Source: DASQQQ01 sp036390995
Lineage (GTDB): Bacteria > Actinomycetota > UBA4738 > HRBIN12
NCBI GenBank assembly: GCA_036390995.1
Contig: DASWAT010000046.1
Span: forward strand, 1-36,386
Length of the DNA stretch: 36,386 nucleotides
Reading direction: 5' to 3'
Positions 22,335 to 36,385 of the stretch are shown here, piece by piece. The notes beneath the pieces are model-generated. The model had not been told where the DNA came from and did no database searches. It saw only the letters and a list, made by a program, of their open reading frames with translations. Position 1 is the first letter of the stretch; every line of letters begins with the position of its first letter. A program made the position numbers and the translations under genes.

Positions 22335-23012
22335 GTGACGAGGGCCACGAAGGAGCCGCCCCTGCGCGTGCTGCTGGTGGACGACCACGAGGTCGTCCGC
22401 AGCGGTGTGAAGGCGCTGCTCCAGGCCACCGAAGACATCATCGTCACGGCCGAGGCCGGCTCGGTCCGGGAGGCGATCGACGAGGCGGACCGGTCCCGTC
22501 CGGACGTGGTCGTGATGGACGTTCGCCTGGCCGACGGGAGCGGGATCGAAGCGACCCGTGAGATCCGGGCCCGCCACCCGAAGACCGCGGTCGTGATGCT
22601 GACGTCGTTCGCGGACGACGAGGCGCTGTTCGCCTCGATCATGGCGGGCGCCTCCGGGTACGTGCTGAAGCAGGTGAAGGGCGGCGAGCTCGTCCGGGCG
22701 ATCCGCACGGTCGGCAAGGGCGAGAGCCTCTTGGACCCCGCGGTCACGAACGCCGTCCTGGAGCGACTCCGCAAGGGCAAGCACCTGCTGAAGGACGAGA
22801 AGCTGGCCCGCCTGTCCCCGCAGGAGGAGCGGATCCTCGCGCTGGTCGCCGATGGCAAGACGAACAAGGAGATCGGCGACGAGCTCCACCTGGCCGAGAA
22901 GACGGTCAAGAACTACGTCTCGAGCATCCTGTCCAAGCTCGAGGTCGCACGACGGGCCGAGGCCGCCGCGTACCTCGCCCGGCACACCGCCATGCCCGGC
23001 ACCCAGGCCTAG
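22335..23012 (+). CDS. NarL/LuxR-type response regulator, DosR (DevR)-like
   Basis: 225 aa from GTG 22335, placed 7 nt after TAGGAT; in-frame starts at 22326 and 22281 exist, the latter overlapping the previous stop. Receiver: LRVLLVDDHEVVRSG (acidic D16, D17), phospho-acceptor D62 in VVVMDVRLADGSGIE, MLTSFADDEA, and GASGYVLKQVKG with the conserved Lys. LuxR-type HTH at the C-terminus: LSPQEERILALVADGKTNKEIG followed by LAEKTVKNYVSSILSKL and RRAEAAAYL. The DVRLADGSGIE and EKTVKNYVS stretches are near-identical to mycobacterial DosR. Predicted partner of the two-GAF kinase at 19623 and the protein that binds the 14-bp boxes in this region. Confidence 0.93.
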   Translation: MTRATKEPPLRVLLVDDHEVVRSGVKALLQATEDIIVTAEAGSVREAIDEADRSRPDVVVMDVRLADGSGIEATREIRARHPKTAVVMLTSFADDEALFASIMAGASGYVLKQVKGGELVRAIRTVGKGESLLDPAVTNAVLERLRKGKHLLKDEKLARLSPQEERILALVADGKTNKEIGDELHLAEKTVKNYVSSILSKLEVARRAEAAAYLARHTAMPGTQA

Positions 23013-23079
23013 CCGTCTCCTCGGGTCTTCCCGCTCCGCTCTCGTCGTGCTCCTTCTGGGGCGTCTCAGGCACGGATCG

Positions 23080-23093
23080 GGGCCGAAGGTCCC
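23080..23093 (-). promoter_or_regulatory. DosR-box-like element upstream of the DoxX-like gene
   Basis: GGGACCTTCGGCCC on the minus strand, an 11 of 14 match to GGGACTWWAGTCCC, flanked by TTC/GA. Two further right half-sites follow on the plus strand: GGTCCC at 23098-23103 and AGTCCC at 23109-23114. With the first at 23088, the three half-sites are spaced 10 and 11 bp, on one face of the helix. The start of transcription is not clear; CATCCT (23162-23167) is a possible -10. Confidence 0.5.
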
Positions 23094-23194
23094 GAAAGGT
23101 CCCGGAGAAGTCCCATGCGGCAACGGGCCGAGGGACGGGTGCATGTGTTCCGGCCCTGTCGCATCCTGCCCCCCATAGGAATAAGGAGGGTGCG

Positions 23195-23770
23195 ATGGCG
23201 ACAGAGGCCGTCCGTTTCGAGGAGCCGAGATTCGCGAAGTGGCTCTTCGCGTCGTCCGGCGCCTCCTGGATCTGGCTGCTGGTGCGCGTGTACTTCGGCT
23301 ACGAGTGGGCGCACGCCGGCTGGGAGAAGGTCCAGGGGGGCTGGCTGAGCAGCTCAAAGGGGCTGTCCGGGTTCGTGGGGTTCGCGCTCCAGGGCGCCGG
23401 GCAGGGCGACCACTCGGCGGTCAACTACGGGTGGTACGCGTCATTCCTGCGCTGGGTTGGAGGAGACGGCGCGGGCATCATGTCCAAGGCCATCGCTCTG
23501 GGGGAGATGGCCATCGGGATCGCGTTGATCCTCGGGCTGTTCACCGGCATCGCCGCGTTCTTCGGCGGCATGCTGAGCATGTCGTTCGGCCTGGCCGGCG
23601 TGGCCGGGGTCAACCCCGCGTTCTTCCTGGCCGAGGTCCTGCTGGTCCTCGCCTGGCGGAACGCCGGGTACATCGGCCTGGACCGGGTGGTCCTTCCGGC
23701 CCTCGGGACGCCCTGGGAGCCCGGTAGGTTGTTCCACAGGGCGAAGGAACCGACCAGGCAGCTCGCCTGA
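23195..23770 (+). CDS. DoxX/DoxD-like quinone-linked membrane protein
   Basis: 191 aa with a strong ribosome site (AAGGAGGG, 23182-23189). Four hydrophobic helices: WLLVRVYFGYEWAHAGWEK, then after an extracytoplasmic loop IMSKAIALGEMAIGIALILGLFTG, IAAFFGGMLSMSFGLAG and FFLAEVLLVLAW. This is the DoxX / thiosulfate:quinone oxidoreductase small-subunit (DoxD-like) fold. Homologues join redox complexes in the cytoplasmic membrane; the partner and substrate are unknown here. The three-half-site DosR-like array upstream and the PFOR gene downstream place it in the same predicted low-oxygen regulon. A perfect 12-bp hairpin follows it. Confidence 0.85.
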   Translation: MATEAVRFEEPRFAKWLFASSGASWIWLLVRVYFGYEWAHAGWEKVQGGWLSSSKGLSGFVGFALQGAGQGDHSAVNYGWYASFLRWVGGDGAGIMSKAIALGEMAIGIALILGLFTGIAAFFGGMLSMSFGLAGVAGVNPAFFLAEVLLVLAWRNAGYIGLDRVVLPALGTPWEPGRLFHRAKEPTRQLA

Positions 23771-23796
23771 GCTGCGACCCAATACGACGAGACGCC

Positions 23797-23824
23797 GAGG
23801 GCGGGGGCCTGTGCCCCCGCCCTC
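23797..23824 (+). terminator. Strong GC hairpin between the DoxX-like and PFOR genes
   Basis: Perfect 12-bp arms, GAGGGCGGGGGC (23797-23808) and GCCCCCGCCCTC (23813-23824), with a CTGT loop. There is no T tract. It ends only 18 nt before the PFOR ATG, so it is either an actinobacterial-style terminator or an attenuator/stabiliser in the PFOR leader. Confidence 0.55.
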
Positions 23825-23842
23825 ACGTCGACAAGGACACGG

Positions 23843-27480
<3,638 letters not shown>

Positions 27481-27484
<4 letters not shown>

Positions 27485-28518
27485 GCGTGGACCTTCGCAC
27501 CCGTTATCTCGGGCTGGAGCTGGCGAACCCGGTGGTTCCCTCGGCCTCGACCCTCTCGTCGCGGATCGACACCCTGAGGCGCATGCAGGATGCAGGCGCC
27601 GCGGCCGTGGTGATGCAGTCCCTGTTCGAGGAGCAGATCGAGCACGACGAGCTGGAGATCTTCCGCGTGCTGGAAACGGGCGCCGAGAGCTTCGCCGAGG
27701 CGATCACGTACTTCCCGGAGCTGGAGGACTACAACACGGGACCCGACGAGTACCTGCGGCACCTCGAGCAGACGAAGCGGGAGCTCGCGATCCCGGTGAT
27801 CGGGAGCCTGAACGGCGCCTCACCCGGCGGCTGGGTCCGGTACGCGAAGCTGATCCAGGATGCGGGCGCGGATGCGCTCGAGCTGAACGTCTACTTCATC
27901 GCCGCCGATCCCGAGGAGACGGGGGACCAGGTCGAACGCCGGTACCTCGACCTCGTCGCATCGGTGCGCTCGGAGGTGCAGATCCCCTTGGCGGTCAAGG
28001 TGGGGCCGTTCTTCAGCTCCATGGCGAACATGGCCAGCCGGCTGACGGAGGCCGGCGCCGATGGGCTGGTGCTGTTCAACCGGTTCTACCAGCCCGACAT
28101 CGACCTCGAGACGCTGGAGGTGGATCCGACGCTGCACCTGTCCACCTCGGAGGAATGTCTGCTGCCCCTGCGGTGGATCGCGATCCTCCGTGACCGGGTG
28201 GGGTGCTCGCTGGCGGCCACCACCGGCGTGCACGCGTGGGAGGACGCCGTGAAGCTCCTGCTGGCCGGTGCCGACGTCACGATGATGGCGTCGGCCCTGT
28301 TCCGCAACGGTCCCGAGCACGTGGCGAGCGTCTTGGCCGGTCTGGAACGCTGGCTCGAGGAACGCGAGTACGTGTCGGTGGAGCAGATGAAGGGAAGCGT
28401 GAGCCAGGCGAACGTGAAGGATCCGACCGCGTTCGCACGCTCGAACTACATGCAGATGATCGTGAACTACACGAGCCCGTACGACTGGCGCCTCGGCACC
28501 TCTGAGCCCCGCGCCTGA
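27481..28518 (+). CDS. Dihydroorotate-dehydrogenase-like flavoprotein coupled to PFOR
   Basis: 345 aa. Start ATG 27481 overlaps the PFOR stop (ATGA), so the two are co-translated. TIM-barrel of the DHOD/PreA type: LGLELANPVVPSAS, IPVIGSLNGASPGGWVRYA, ALELNVYF, IPLAVKVGPFFSSM, GLVLFNRFYQPDID, and GCSLAATTGVHAWEDAVKLLLAGAD with an FMN-phosphate loop, then MMASALFRNG. The C-terminal 40 residues (SVEQMKGSVSQANVKDPTAFARSNYMQ) are typical of this DHOD-like subfamily, which is often found next to PFOR. Whether it makes pyrimidines is doubtful; transferring electrons from reduced ferredoxin or PFOR to another acceptor is possible. Function inferred from context only. Confidence 0.85.
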
Positions 28519-28522
28519 GCCC

Positions 28523-31255
<2,733 letters not shown>

Positions 31256-31318
31256 GGTGGTCCTTCCCTCGGCGTTCCCGACGTCCACGCACGCGCCCTC
31301 GGCGTGGGTTCCCGTTCA

Positions 31319-31825
31319 TCATCCCCGGCTGCGGTGTTCCCTGATCGCGGCCTTGTGGGCGAGACGCGCTTGCCTGCGCATCTTCGCTTCCCGCTGGCGC
31401 CGCTCCTGCGTGGGCGTCTCCGCGATCACCGGTGGCACCGGCCGAGGCTTGCCCCGCTCGTCGAGGGCCACGTACACGAGATAGGCGCTGCCGGTGTGCG
31501 TTCGCTCGCCCGTCACCACGTTCTCCGACTCAACGCGGACGCCCACCTCGATCGAGGTCTCCCCCACGTCGTTGACGGAGGCCCGAACCGTGACCGTGTT
31601 GCCGATCCAGACCGGGGCCAGGAACGACATCTCGTCCATCGTGACGGTCACGGCAAGCCCGCCGCAGTGCTTGATGGCGGCAAGTCCCGCCGCCGTGTCG
31701 ACCAGCTTCATGACGGTGCCTCCGTGGACGATCCCGGCGATGTTCGCGTCGGTGATCTCCATCAGCTGGACCAGCGTGATCTGCGAGAACGACACGGGCT
31801 TGGGCGTGAGGTCCCACTGGGTCAT
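31319..31825 (-). CDS. Acyl-CoA thioesterase, hotdog fold
   Basis: 168 aa. YciA/BACH-type hotdog thioesterase: ITDANIAGIVHGGTVMKLVDTAAGLAA holds the HGG loop and catalytic Asp, then VTVTMDEMSFLAPVWIGNTVTV and GERTHTGSAYLVYVALDE. It hydrolyses acyl-CoA to free acid and CoA. A C-terminal basic helix (RRQREAKMRRQARLAHKAA) is an extension seen in actinobacterial members. ATG 31825 is 7 nt after TACAGT on the minus strand, so the mRNA is leaderless. It precedes acnA by 63 bp and may be co-transcribed with it. Confidence 0.9.
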   Translation of the reverse strand: MTQWDLTPKPVSFSQITLVQLMEITDANIAGIVHGGTVMKLVDTAAGLAAIKHCGGLAVTVTMDEMSFLAPVWIGNTVTVRASVNDVGETSIEVGVRVESENVVTGERTHTGSAYLVYVALDERGKPRPVPPVIAETPTQERRQREAKMRRQARLAHKAAIREHRSRG

Positions 31826-31832
31826 GGGCCGC

Positions 31833-31838
31833 ACTGTA
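31833..31838 (-). promoter_or_regulatory. -10 element (TACAGT) for leaderless thioesterase mRNA
   Basis: TACAGT on the minus strand, 7 nt, ATG 31825, no ribosome site. Back to back with the TAGCAT element of the divergent lipoprotein gene in a 36-bp gap. Confidence 0.55.
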
Positions 31839-31847
31839 CCCGACGGG

Positions 31848-31853
31848 TAGCAT
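31848..31853 (+). promoter_or_regulatory. -10 element (TAGCAT) for leaderless lipoprotein mRNA
   Basis: TAGCAT, 8 nt, ATG 31862. The two -10 hexamers of this divergent pair are 9 bp apart and face away from each other. Confidence 0.5.
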
Positions 31854-31861
31854 GACGGCGG

Positions 31862-32626
31862 ATGCGCCGCCTGCTCCCGTTCGCGCTCGTCGCGCTCGTC
31901 GCGCTCGTGGCACCGGCCTGCGGAGGGCAGACGGTCGACGTGGCCGGCGCGAGCGGTTCGTCCACGGCTCCGGTCTCCTCGTCTCCGAGCCCGTCTCTCG
32001 TTCCATCGCCGAAGCCTTCGCCGACCGCTTCGCCGCAGATCGAGTTGCCCTCGGACGCGCCGACCACGTTCGACCATGCGGCGGACGCGGAGCAGGTGCC
32101 GGCCCGCGATCTCGTCCCGTCGCAGGCGCAGGTCGTCTCGGCCTGGCGGCTGGATCCGCCCGCCGTCCCCCTGTCGCAGATCGGGCTCGTCTGGACCCGG
32201 GGCGCGGATCCCTTCTCCGCCGAGCACGGGTTCGTCCTGTGGCAGCGGTTCCCGCAGGACCCGCCGTGGAGGGTGGTCTTCGGCTTCTCGGACGATGTGG
32301 CGGCGGGCGTGCTCGGCGTCCGCGTCGAGACCGGCGACCTCACCGGGGACGGCGTCCCCGACGCCCTCACGTTCGAGGACCTCGGCGGCAGCGGCGCCTG
32401 TGGGATCTGGCGCGTGGTCGCCCCCGCGATCGGCTCGGCGAGCCAGCTCTACCGCACGAAGACGTGCGACACGGACATCCGGATCTCGAGCGGCGACCTC
32501 GTGATCAGGGAGTCGGTCTACGAGCCGGGCGACGCCCACTGCTGCCCCAGCAGGTACCGGACCACCACCCTCGAGTGGGACCGGAACACCTGGCAGGTCG
32601 TCGACCAGGTGATCGAACCGGCGTAG
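31862..32626 (+). CDS. Exported lipoprotein of unknown function
   Basis: 254 aa. Signal sequence MRRLLPFALVALVALVAPAC with the lipobox Cys at residue 20; a 9-bp DNA repeat (GCGCTCGTC) encodes the VALVALVA core. A Ser/Pro/Thr-rich linker (about 30-60) tethers the domain to the membrane. The mature domain carries GDLTGDGVPDALTFEDLGGSGACG, similar to the calcium-binding DxTGDGxPD loops of FG-GAP or dockerin-like proteins, and several Cys (GACGIW, KTCDTD, DAHCCPSRY) that could form disulfides. Probably an extracytoplasmic surface protein. No enzyme motif recognised. Confidence 0.8.
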   Translation: MRRLLPFALVALVALVAPACGGQTVDVAGASGSSTAPVSSSPSPSLVPSPKPSPTASPQIELPSDAPTTFDHAADAEQVPARDLVPSQAQVVSAWRLDPPAVPLSQIGLVWTRGADPFSAEHGFVLWQRFPQDPPWRVVFGFSDDVAAGVLGVRVETGDLTGDGVPDALTFEDLGGSGACGIWRVVAPAIGSASQLYRTKTCDTDIRISSGDLVIRESVYEPGDAHCCPSRYRTTTLEWDRNTWQVVDQVIEPA

Positions 32627-32678
32627 GCACTCCGAACCTGCCCACATCCTCCCCGGGTGTGAACCACTTCACAGACGG

Positions 32679-32694
32679 ACGAACGCTTGTTCGA
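32679..32694 (+). promoter_or_regulatory. LexA (SOS) box
   Basis: ACGAACGCTTGTTCGA matches the actinobacterial SOS box TCGAAC-N4-GTTCGA at 11 of 12 fixed positions. It lies 16 bp before an ATG (32710) that opens the remains of a 13E12-type HNH gene, a family that carries LexA boxes in mycobacteria. Confidence 0.7.
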
Positions 32695-32709
32695 TACGGT
32701 AGCGCCAGC

Positions 32710-32887
32710 ATGAGCACGGTGCGTTCCGGTCTCGAACGGCGGGGAGACCGGGCTCTCGAACCTGGTCCTGCTCTGCCGTCCCCACCACCACCTCGTGCAC
32801 CACGGCTTCGGGGTGCACATGGTCGACGGCCGGCCCGAGTTCCTCCGACCCGACGGCGCGCGGCTGGAGGATCGGGCTCCACCCTGA
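32710..32887 (+). pseudogene. Remnant of a 13E12/DUF222-type HNH endonuclease gene
   Basis: From 32714 one frame reads ARCVPVSNGGETGLSNLVLLC, then RPHHHLVHHGFGVHMV and FLRPDGARLED, ending at TGA 32887. This is the last half of the HNH domain common at the C-terminus of DUF222/13E12 proteins (GG.T...NLVLLC..HH.LVH). The zinc/HNH first half normally between RC and GG is missing. A stop (32711-32713) closes the frame upstream, and the only nearby ATG (32710) is in another frame. The gene has therefore lost its large N-terminal part by deletion. Only promoter, start and tail remain. Confidence 0.6.
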
Positions 32888-32912
32888 CATGGGCTAGTCT
32901 GGACCAGACTAG

Positions 32913-35483
32913 CTAGGTCACCACACGAAGGCGGCTGCCGCGGGGGGACTTCTCGACCTCGATGCGGGCGGGAAGGCGGATGGCCAGCTCCTGGACGTGG
33001 GTAATCACCCCGACCATCCGGCCGTCGCCGCCGAGCTGCTCGATGGCCTCCACGACCACCTCGAGGGTCTCGGGGTCGAGGCTCCCGAACCCCTCGTCCA
33101 GGAACAGGCTGTCCAGGCGGGCCTTGTCGGTGAACGAGAGCGAGCGCACCTGCTCGGACAGCGCGAGCGCGAGCCCGAGCGACGCCAGGAACGTCTCGCC
33201 GCCCGACAGCGTGCGGGCGCTCCGCTGCTCCTCGCCGTTCCAGGTGTCCACGACGAAGAACTCGTCGTCCTCGAACGCCAGCCGGTAGCGGCCACCGGAG
33301 AGCTGGGACAGGTGCTCGGAGCCCGCGGCCGCCAGGATCTGGAGCGCCTCGACCTGGAGGAACGCGATGATCCGATCGGCCCGGAGCTCCTTCGCGAGGG
33401 CGTCGAACCTGGCCGCTCGCGCCCGCTGCGCCGCAACGTCCTCCACCAGCTGGCGGGCGTTCGCGAGCCGCGTCCGGAGGGTCTCCGCATCCTTCCTGGC
33501 CGAGGCCACCGCCGCCGACGCCGATCGCCGCTCCTCGGCGACCGCCTTCTCCAGGTCTGCGAGCGAGACCTGTGGGGGCACCAGCTCCCCCACCACCGCC
33601 TGCGCCTGCTCCAGGAACGCCGCCTCGCCCCCCGACCGGACCGTCGCCAGGTCGTCGAGGCGCTTGCCGAGATCGGCGAGGCTCTCGCTGAGGTCGCCGG
33701 CGGCCTCCGCCAGACGGGGCGCGTCGTCCGTAGTCCGGGGCATGGACAGGTCGGGCACGCGGACCTCGTCGCCTCCGGCGGCGTGTGCGCGGTCGAGCAG
33801 CCCCGAGACGGGGAGACCGTCCAGCCGTCCTCGCAGCTCACCCGCGCGCAGGGCCAGCGCATCGAGGCGCCGCTCGGCGTCGGCCACGGCCTGCCGCGCC
33901 TCCGCCGCCGCGGACGTGGAGGCAGCGCAGGCCTCGTCCAACCACCCGAGCCGTTCCAGGCGCTCCTCGAGCGCCCCCACCGGGTCGGCCGGGAGCTTGC
34001 CACCGAACGACCCGGCGACCGCCGCCGAGACCTCGTCCAGGGAGGTCGTCAGCTTGGCCAGCTCCTTCTCGATCCGCTTGGCCTCGGCCGCCGCGTCCCG
34101 GACATCGCGCTCGACCTGGTCCCGCGCGGTTTGCGCCTGCCGAAGCGCTTCGTTCGCCGCCTCGGCCTGCTGCTGCACCTTCGCTAGGGCCGCCTTGGCT
34201 CGCTCCAGCGTCGGCGTCGGCGCCGCCTCCGGGAGGGTCCGGACGGCGTGGCCGCACACGGGGCAGGCATCGCCCACCTTCACACCGGCGCGGACGGCGG
34301 CCACCAGATCGGCGTGCGTCGCGTCGTCCACCGTCTGCCTCGCCGAGCCCAGTGCCTGCATCGCCGCCTCGGCGCCGACGATGGCCTTGGCATGCGATCG
34401 CTCCGCCCTCTTTTGGACCTTCGCCAGCGCGGGCTGCGCCCGGCGGGCCGTGTCGAGCTCTTGCCGACAGCCGTCGACCTCGCGGTCCAGGTCCGCCAGG
34501 CGCTCCGCCTTCACCCGGAGGGCGGCCAGCTCGGTGGCCGGCCCCCACGCGGCCTCGGCCTTCGCGAGCGCCGCGGCCGCCTTCGCCGCGTCGCGATCGG
34601 CTGCCGCGGCCGACCTCGTCAGCTCGGCCACCGTCGCGCCGGCCGTCCTCAGCCCGTCGGCCACCCCCATCAGTCCCTCGGCGACGCCCGCGGCGACGTC
34701 CGCCGCGTCGTGGAGGTCCGCGGCGCAGGTCCGAAGGTCGCTCACCGATCGGGCGGTCGCCGCCCACCGTTCGGCCGCCTGGCGGACGGCCGCCTCGGCC
34801 TCGGCCAGCTGCCCCGCGTGCTCGGCCGCGCGCTCGGCGTTCGCCTCTGCCTGATGGGCCGCCTCCTCCGTGACGCCCGCGTACTCCGTCTGGAGCAGCG
34901 CCGCCTTCGCCTCGGCCTCGGCGGCGGACGCCCGCCGGACCTCCCCGGCCAGCTTGGCCAGACGCTCGAACAGCTCGAGACCGAGCAGCTCGGTGAGGAT
35001 CTTCCGGCGGTCTTTCGCATCGCCCACCAGGAACTCGGCGAACGTGCCCTGCGGCAGCAGCACGGATCGCGTGAAGGCCGCGTAGTCCAGACCGAGGGCG
35101 TCTTGGATCATCGCGTCGGCCTCGCGCACCCGATCGGCCCCCTCCCCGGCCTGGCGCCATCCGCCGTCGCGCCATCGCTCGAGCAGGATCTTCGTGGCGC
35201 CCCGCGCGGCCGGCGTGCGGCGCGTCACGCGGTACCGATCCTCGCCCACGGCGAACTCGAGCGAGACGGCCATCTGCGGCTGGCCCTGGCTCACGAGCTG
35301 CCCAACCTGCTTGCCGACGCGGTCGACGTAACCGAACAGCGCGTACGTCATGGCGTCGAGCAGCGAGGACTTGCCCGACCCGGTCGGTCCGGCGATGGCA
35401 ACCAGGTCCAACCCGTCGAAGTCCACCACCTGCTCGTCGCGGAAGGCCGTGAAGCCCTTGACGGCCAGCCGGATCGGACGCAT
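32913..35483 (-). CDS. sbcC: Exonuclease subunit SbcC (Rad50-like ATPase)
   Basis: 856 aa. With SbcD it forms an ATP-dependent nuclease that opens DNA hairpins and processes double-strand ends. N-terminal half-ATPase: RLAVKGFTAFRDEQVVDF and Walker A GPTGSGKS (32-39), then VLLPQGTFAEFL. Two long Ala/Glu-rich coiled-coil arms flank a zinc hook CPVCG (C407, C410). The C-terminal half has FEDDEFFVVD, ABC signature LSGGETFLASL and Walker B LDSLFLDEGFGSLD. The start ATG (35483) overlaps the sbcD stop as TGATG, so the pair is coupled. The gene ends just short of the HNH remnant. Confidence 0.95.
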   Translation of the reverse strand: MRPIRLAVKGFTAFRDEQVVDFDGLDLVAIAGPTGSGKSSLLDAMTYALFGYVDRVGKQVGQLVSQGQPQMAVSLEFAVGEDRYRVTRRTPAARGATKILLERWRDGGWRQAGEGADRVREADAMIQDALGLDYAAFTRSVLLPQGTFAEFLVGDAKDRRKILTELLGLELFERLAKLAGEVRRASAAEAEAKAALLQTEYAGVTEEAAHQAEANAERAAEHAGQLAEAEAAVRQAAERWAATARSVSDLRTCAADLHDAADVAAGVAEGLMGVADGLRTAGATVAELTRSAAAADRDAAKAAAALAKAEAAWGPATELAALRVKAERLADLDREVDGCRQELDTARRAQPALAKVQKRAERSHAKAIVGAEAAMQALGSARQTVDDATHADLVAAVRAGVKVGDACPVCGHAVRTLPEAAPTPTLERAKAALAKVQQQAEAANEALRQAQTARDQVERDVRDAAAEAKRIEKELAKLTTSLDEVSAAVAGSFGGKLPADPVGALEERLERLGWLDEACAASTSAAAEARQAVADAERRLDALALRAGELRGRLDGLPVSGLLDRAHAAGGDEVRVPDLSMPRTTDDAPRLAEAAGDLSESLADLGKRLDDLATVRSGGEAAFLEQAQAVVGELVPPQVSLADLEKAVAEERRSASAAVASARKDAETLRTRLANARQLVEDVAAQRARAARFDALAKELRADRIIAFLQVEALQILAAAGSEHLSQLSGGRYRLAFEDDEFFVVDTWNGEEQRSARTLSGGETFLASLGLALALSEQVRSLSFTDKARLDSLFLDEGFGSLDPETLEVVVEAIEQLGGDGRMVGVITHVQELAIRLPARIEVEKSPRGSRLRVVT

Positions 35484-36385
35484 CAGGTGCCCTCCGCTTC
35501 GAGCGCGAGCACTTCGTCGAACGCCGCGAGCACGTCGTCCGGCGGCTCCGCTCCGTGCTCGGTCCGGTAGTACGCGACGAACTGCTCCCGGGGGTCGAGG
35601 GACGAGACCGGCTCCGGTCTGGTCGAGGGCTCGCGACGCTCGTACTCGAGGTGCACGTCGAGGGCGTTCGGCAACGCCTCGCGCACCCGATCCGCGATGC
35701 CCGGCACGGGGCCGTCGGTGGCGACGAACACCCGCAGGTAGGCGTCGCCCACGTCGGCGGCCGTCGCCACCACCTCGTCGAGGGTTCCACGGAGATCCCG
35801 CAGCTGCCGACCGGCCGAGAGCGCGACCTCGCGCACCTTCGCGGGCTTGCCGGCCTCGATGTCGACGATCGTGACCGACTTCCTCTGACCGGCCTCGCCG
35901 AAGTCGAGCTGGAGGAGCGAGCCGGGGAACCGGGCCGGCGCCCCGGCGCCCTTCACCGCCTGCGGGAGGTGCACGTGGCCGAGGGCGAGGTAGCTCACGT
36001 CGGCCGGCAGGCGCGAGGGCGAGACCGCGTACGCCATGCCGATGGTGAGCTCGCGTTCGCCGCCGCCGGGCGTGACCAGCGCCCCGTCGGTGAACAGGTG
36101 GGCCAAGACCACGGAGATCCCCCCCGGGGTGAACCCGGCGGCCATGGCACCCAGCAGCTCCCCCATGCCCTGGGCGTACGACCGGTACCAGGACTCGCCG
36201 GCCGCGAAGAGGCTCGCGGCGTCGCCGAACCGTCGCTCGGGGACGAACGGGACGCAGGCGACCTCGGCGATCTCCGAGCCGTCGCGCGAGGGCACCTCGA
36301 CGATGCCGCCCGCATCGGGCGGGGCGACCCGCGCCGCCACATAGACGCCGATCGGTCGCAGCAGCTTGCCGAGCGCCTCCAGCCG
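35483..36385 (-). CDS. sbcD: Exonuclease subunit SbcD (Mre11-like), 5'-truncated by window edge
   Basis: The frame stays open to the right edge (RLEALGKLLRPIGVYVAARV), so GTG 36340 is not the true start. What is visible is the second half of the calcineurin-like phosphoesterase domain, including VVLAHLFTDGA and LALGHVHLPQAV with the metal-binding GHxH, then FPGSLLQLDFGE, and the C-terminal cap (RVREALPNALDVHLEYERRE, LDPREQFVAYYRTEHG). The N-terminal DxH, GDxxD and GNHD motifs lie outside the window. Nuclease partner of SbcC, translated first in the operon. Confidence 0.9.
   Translation of the reverse strand, partial: RLEALGKLLRPIGVYVAARVAPPDAGGIVEVPSRDGSEIAEVACVPFVPERRFGDAASLFAAGESWYRSYAQGMGELLGAMAAGFTPGGISVVLAHLFTDGALVTPGGGERELTIGMAYAVSPSRLPADVSYLALGHVHLPQAVKGAGAPARFPGSLLQLDFGEAGQRKSVTIVDIEAGKPAKVREVALSAGRQLRDLRGTLDEVVATAADVGDAYLRVFVATDGPVPGIADRVREALPNALDVHLEYERREPSTRPEPVSSLDPREQFVAYYRTEHGAEPPDDVLAAFDEVLALEAEGT

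Noticed and set aside
31880..31915. Three tandem 9-mers GCGCTCGTC
   Set aside because: Explained as codons for the hydrophobic VALVALVA core of the lipoprotein signal peptide.
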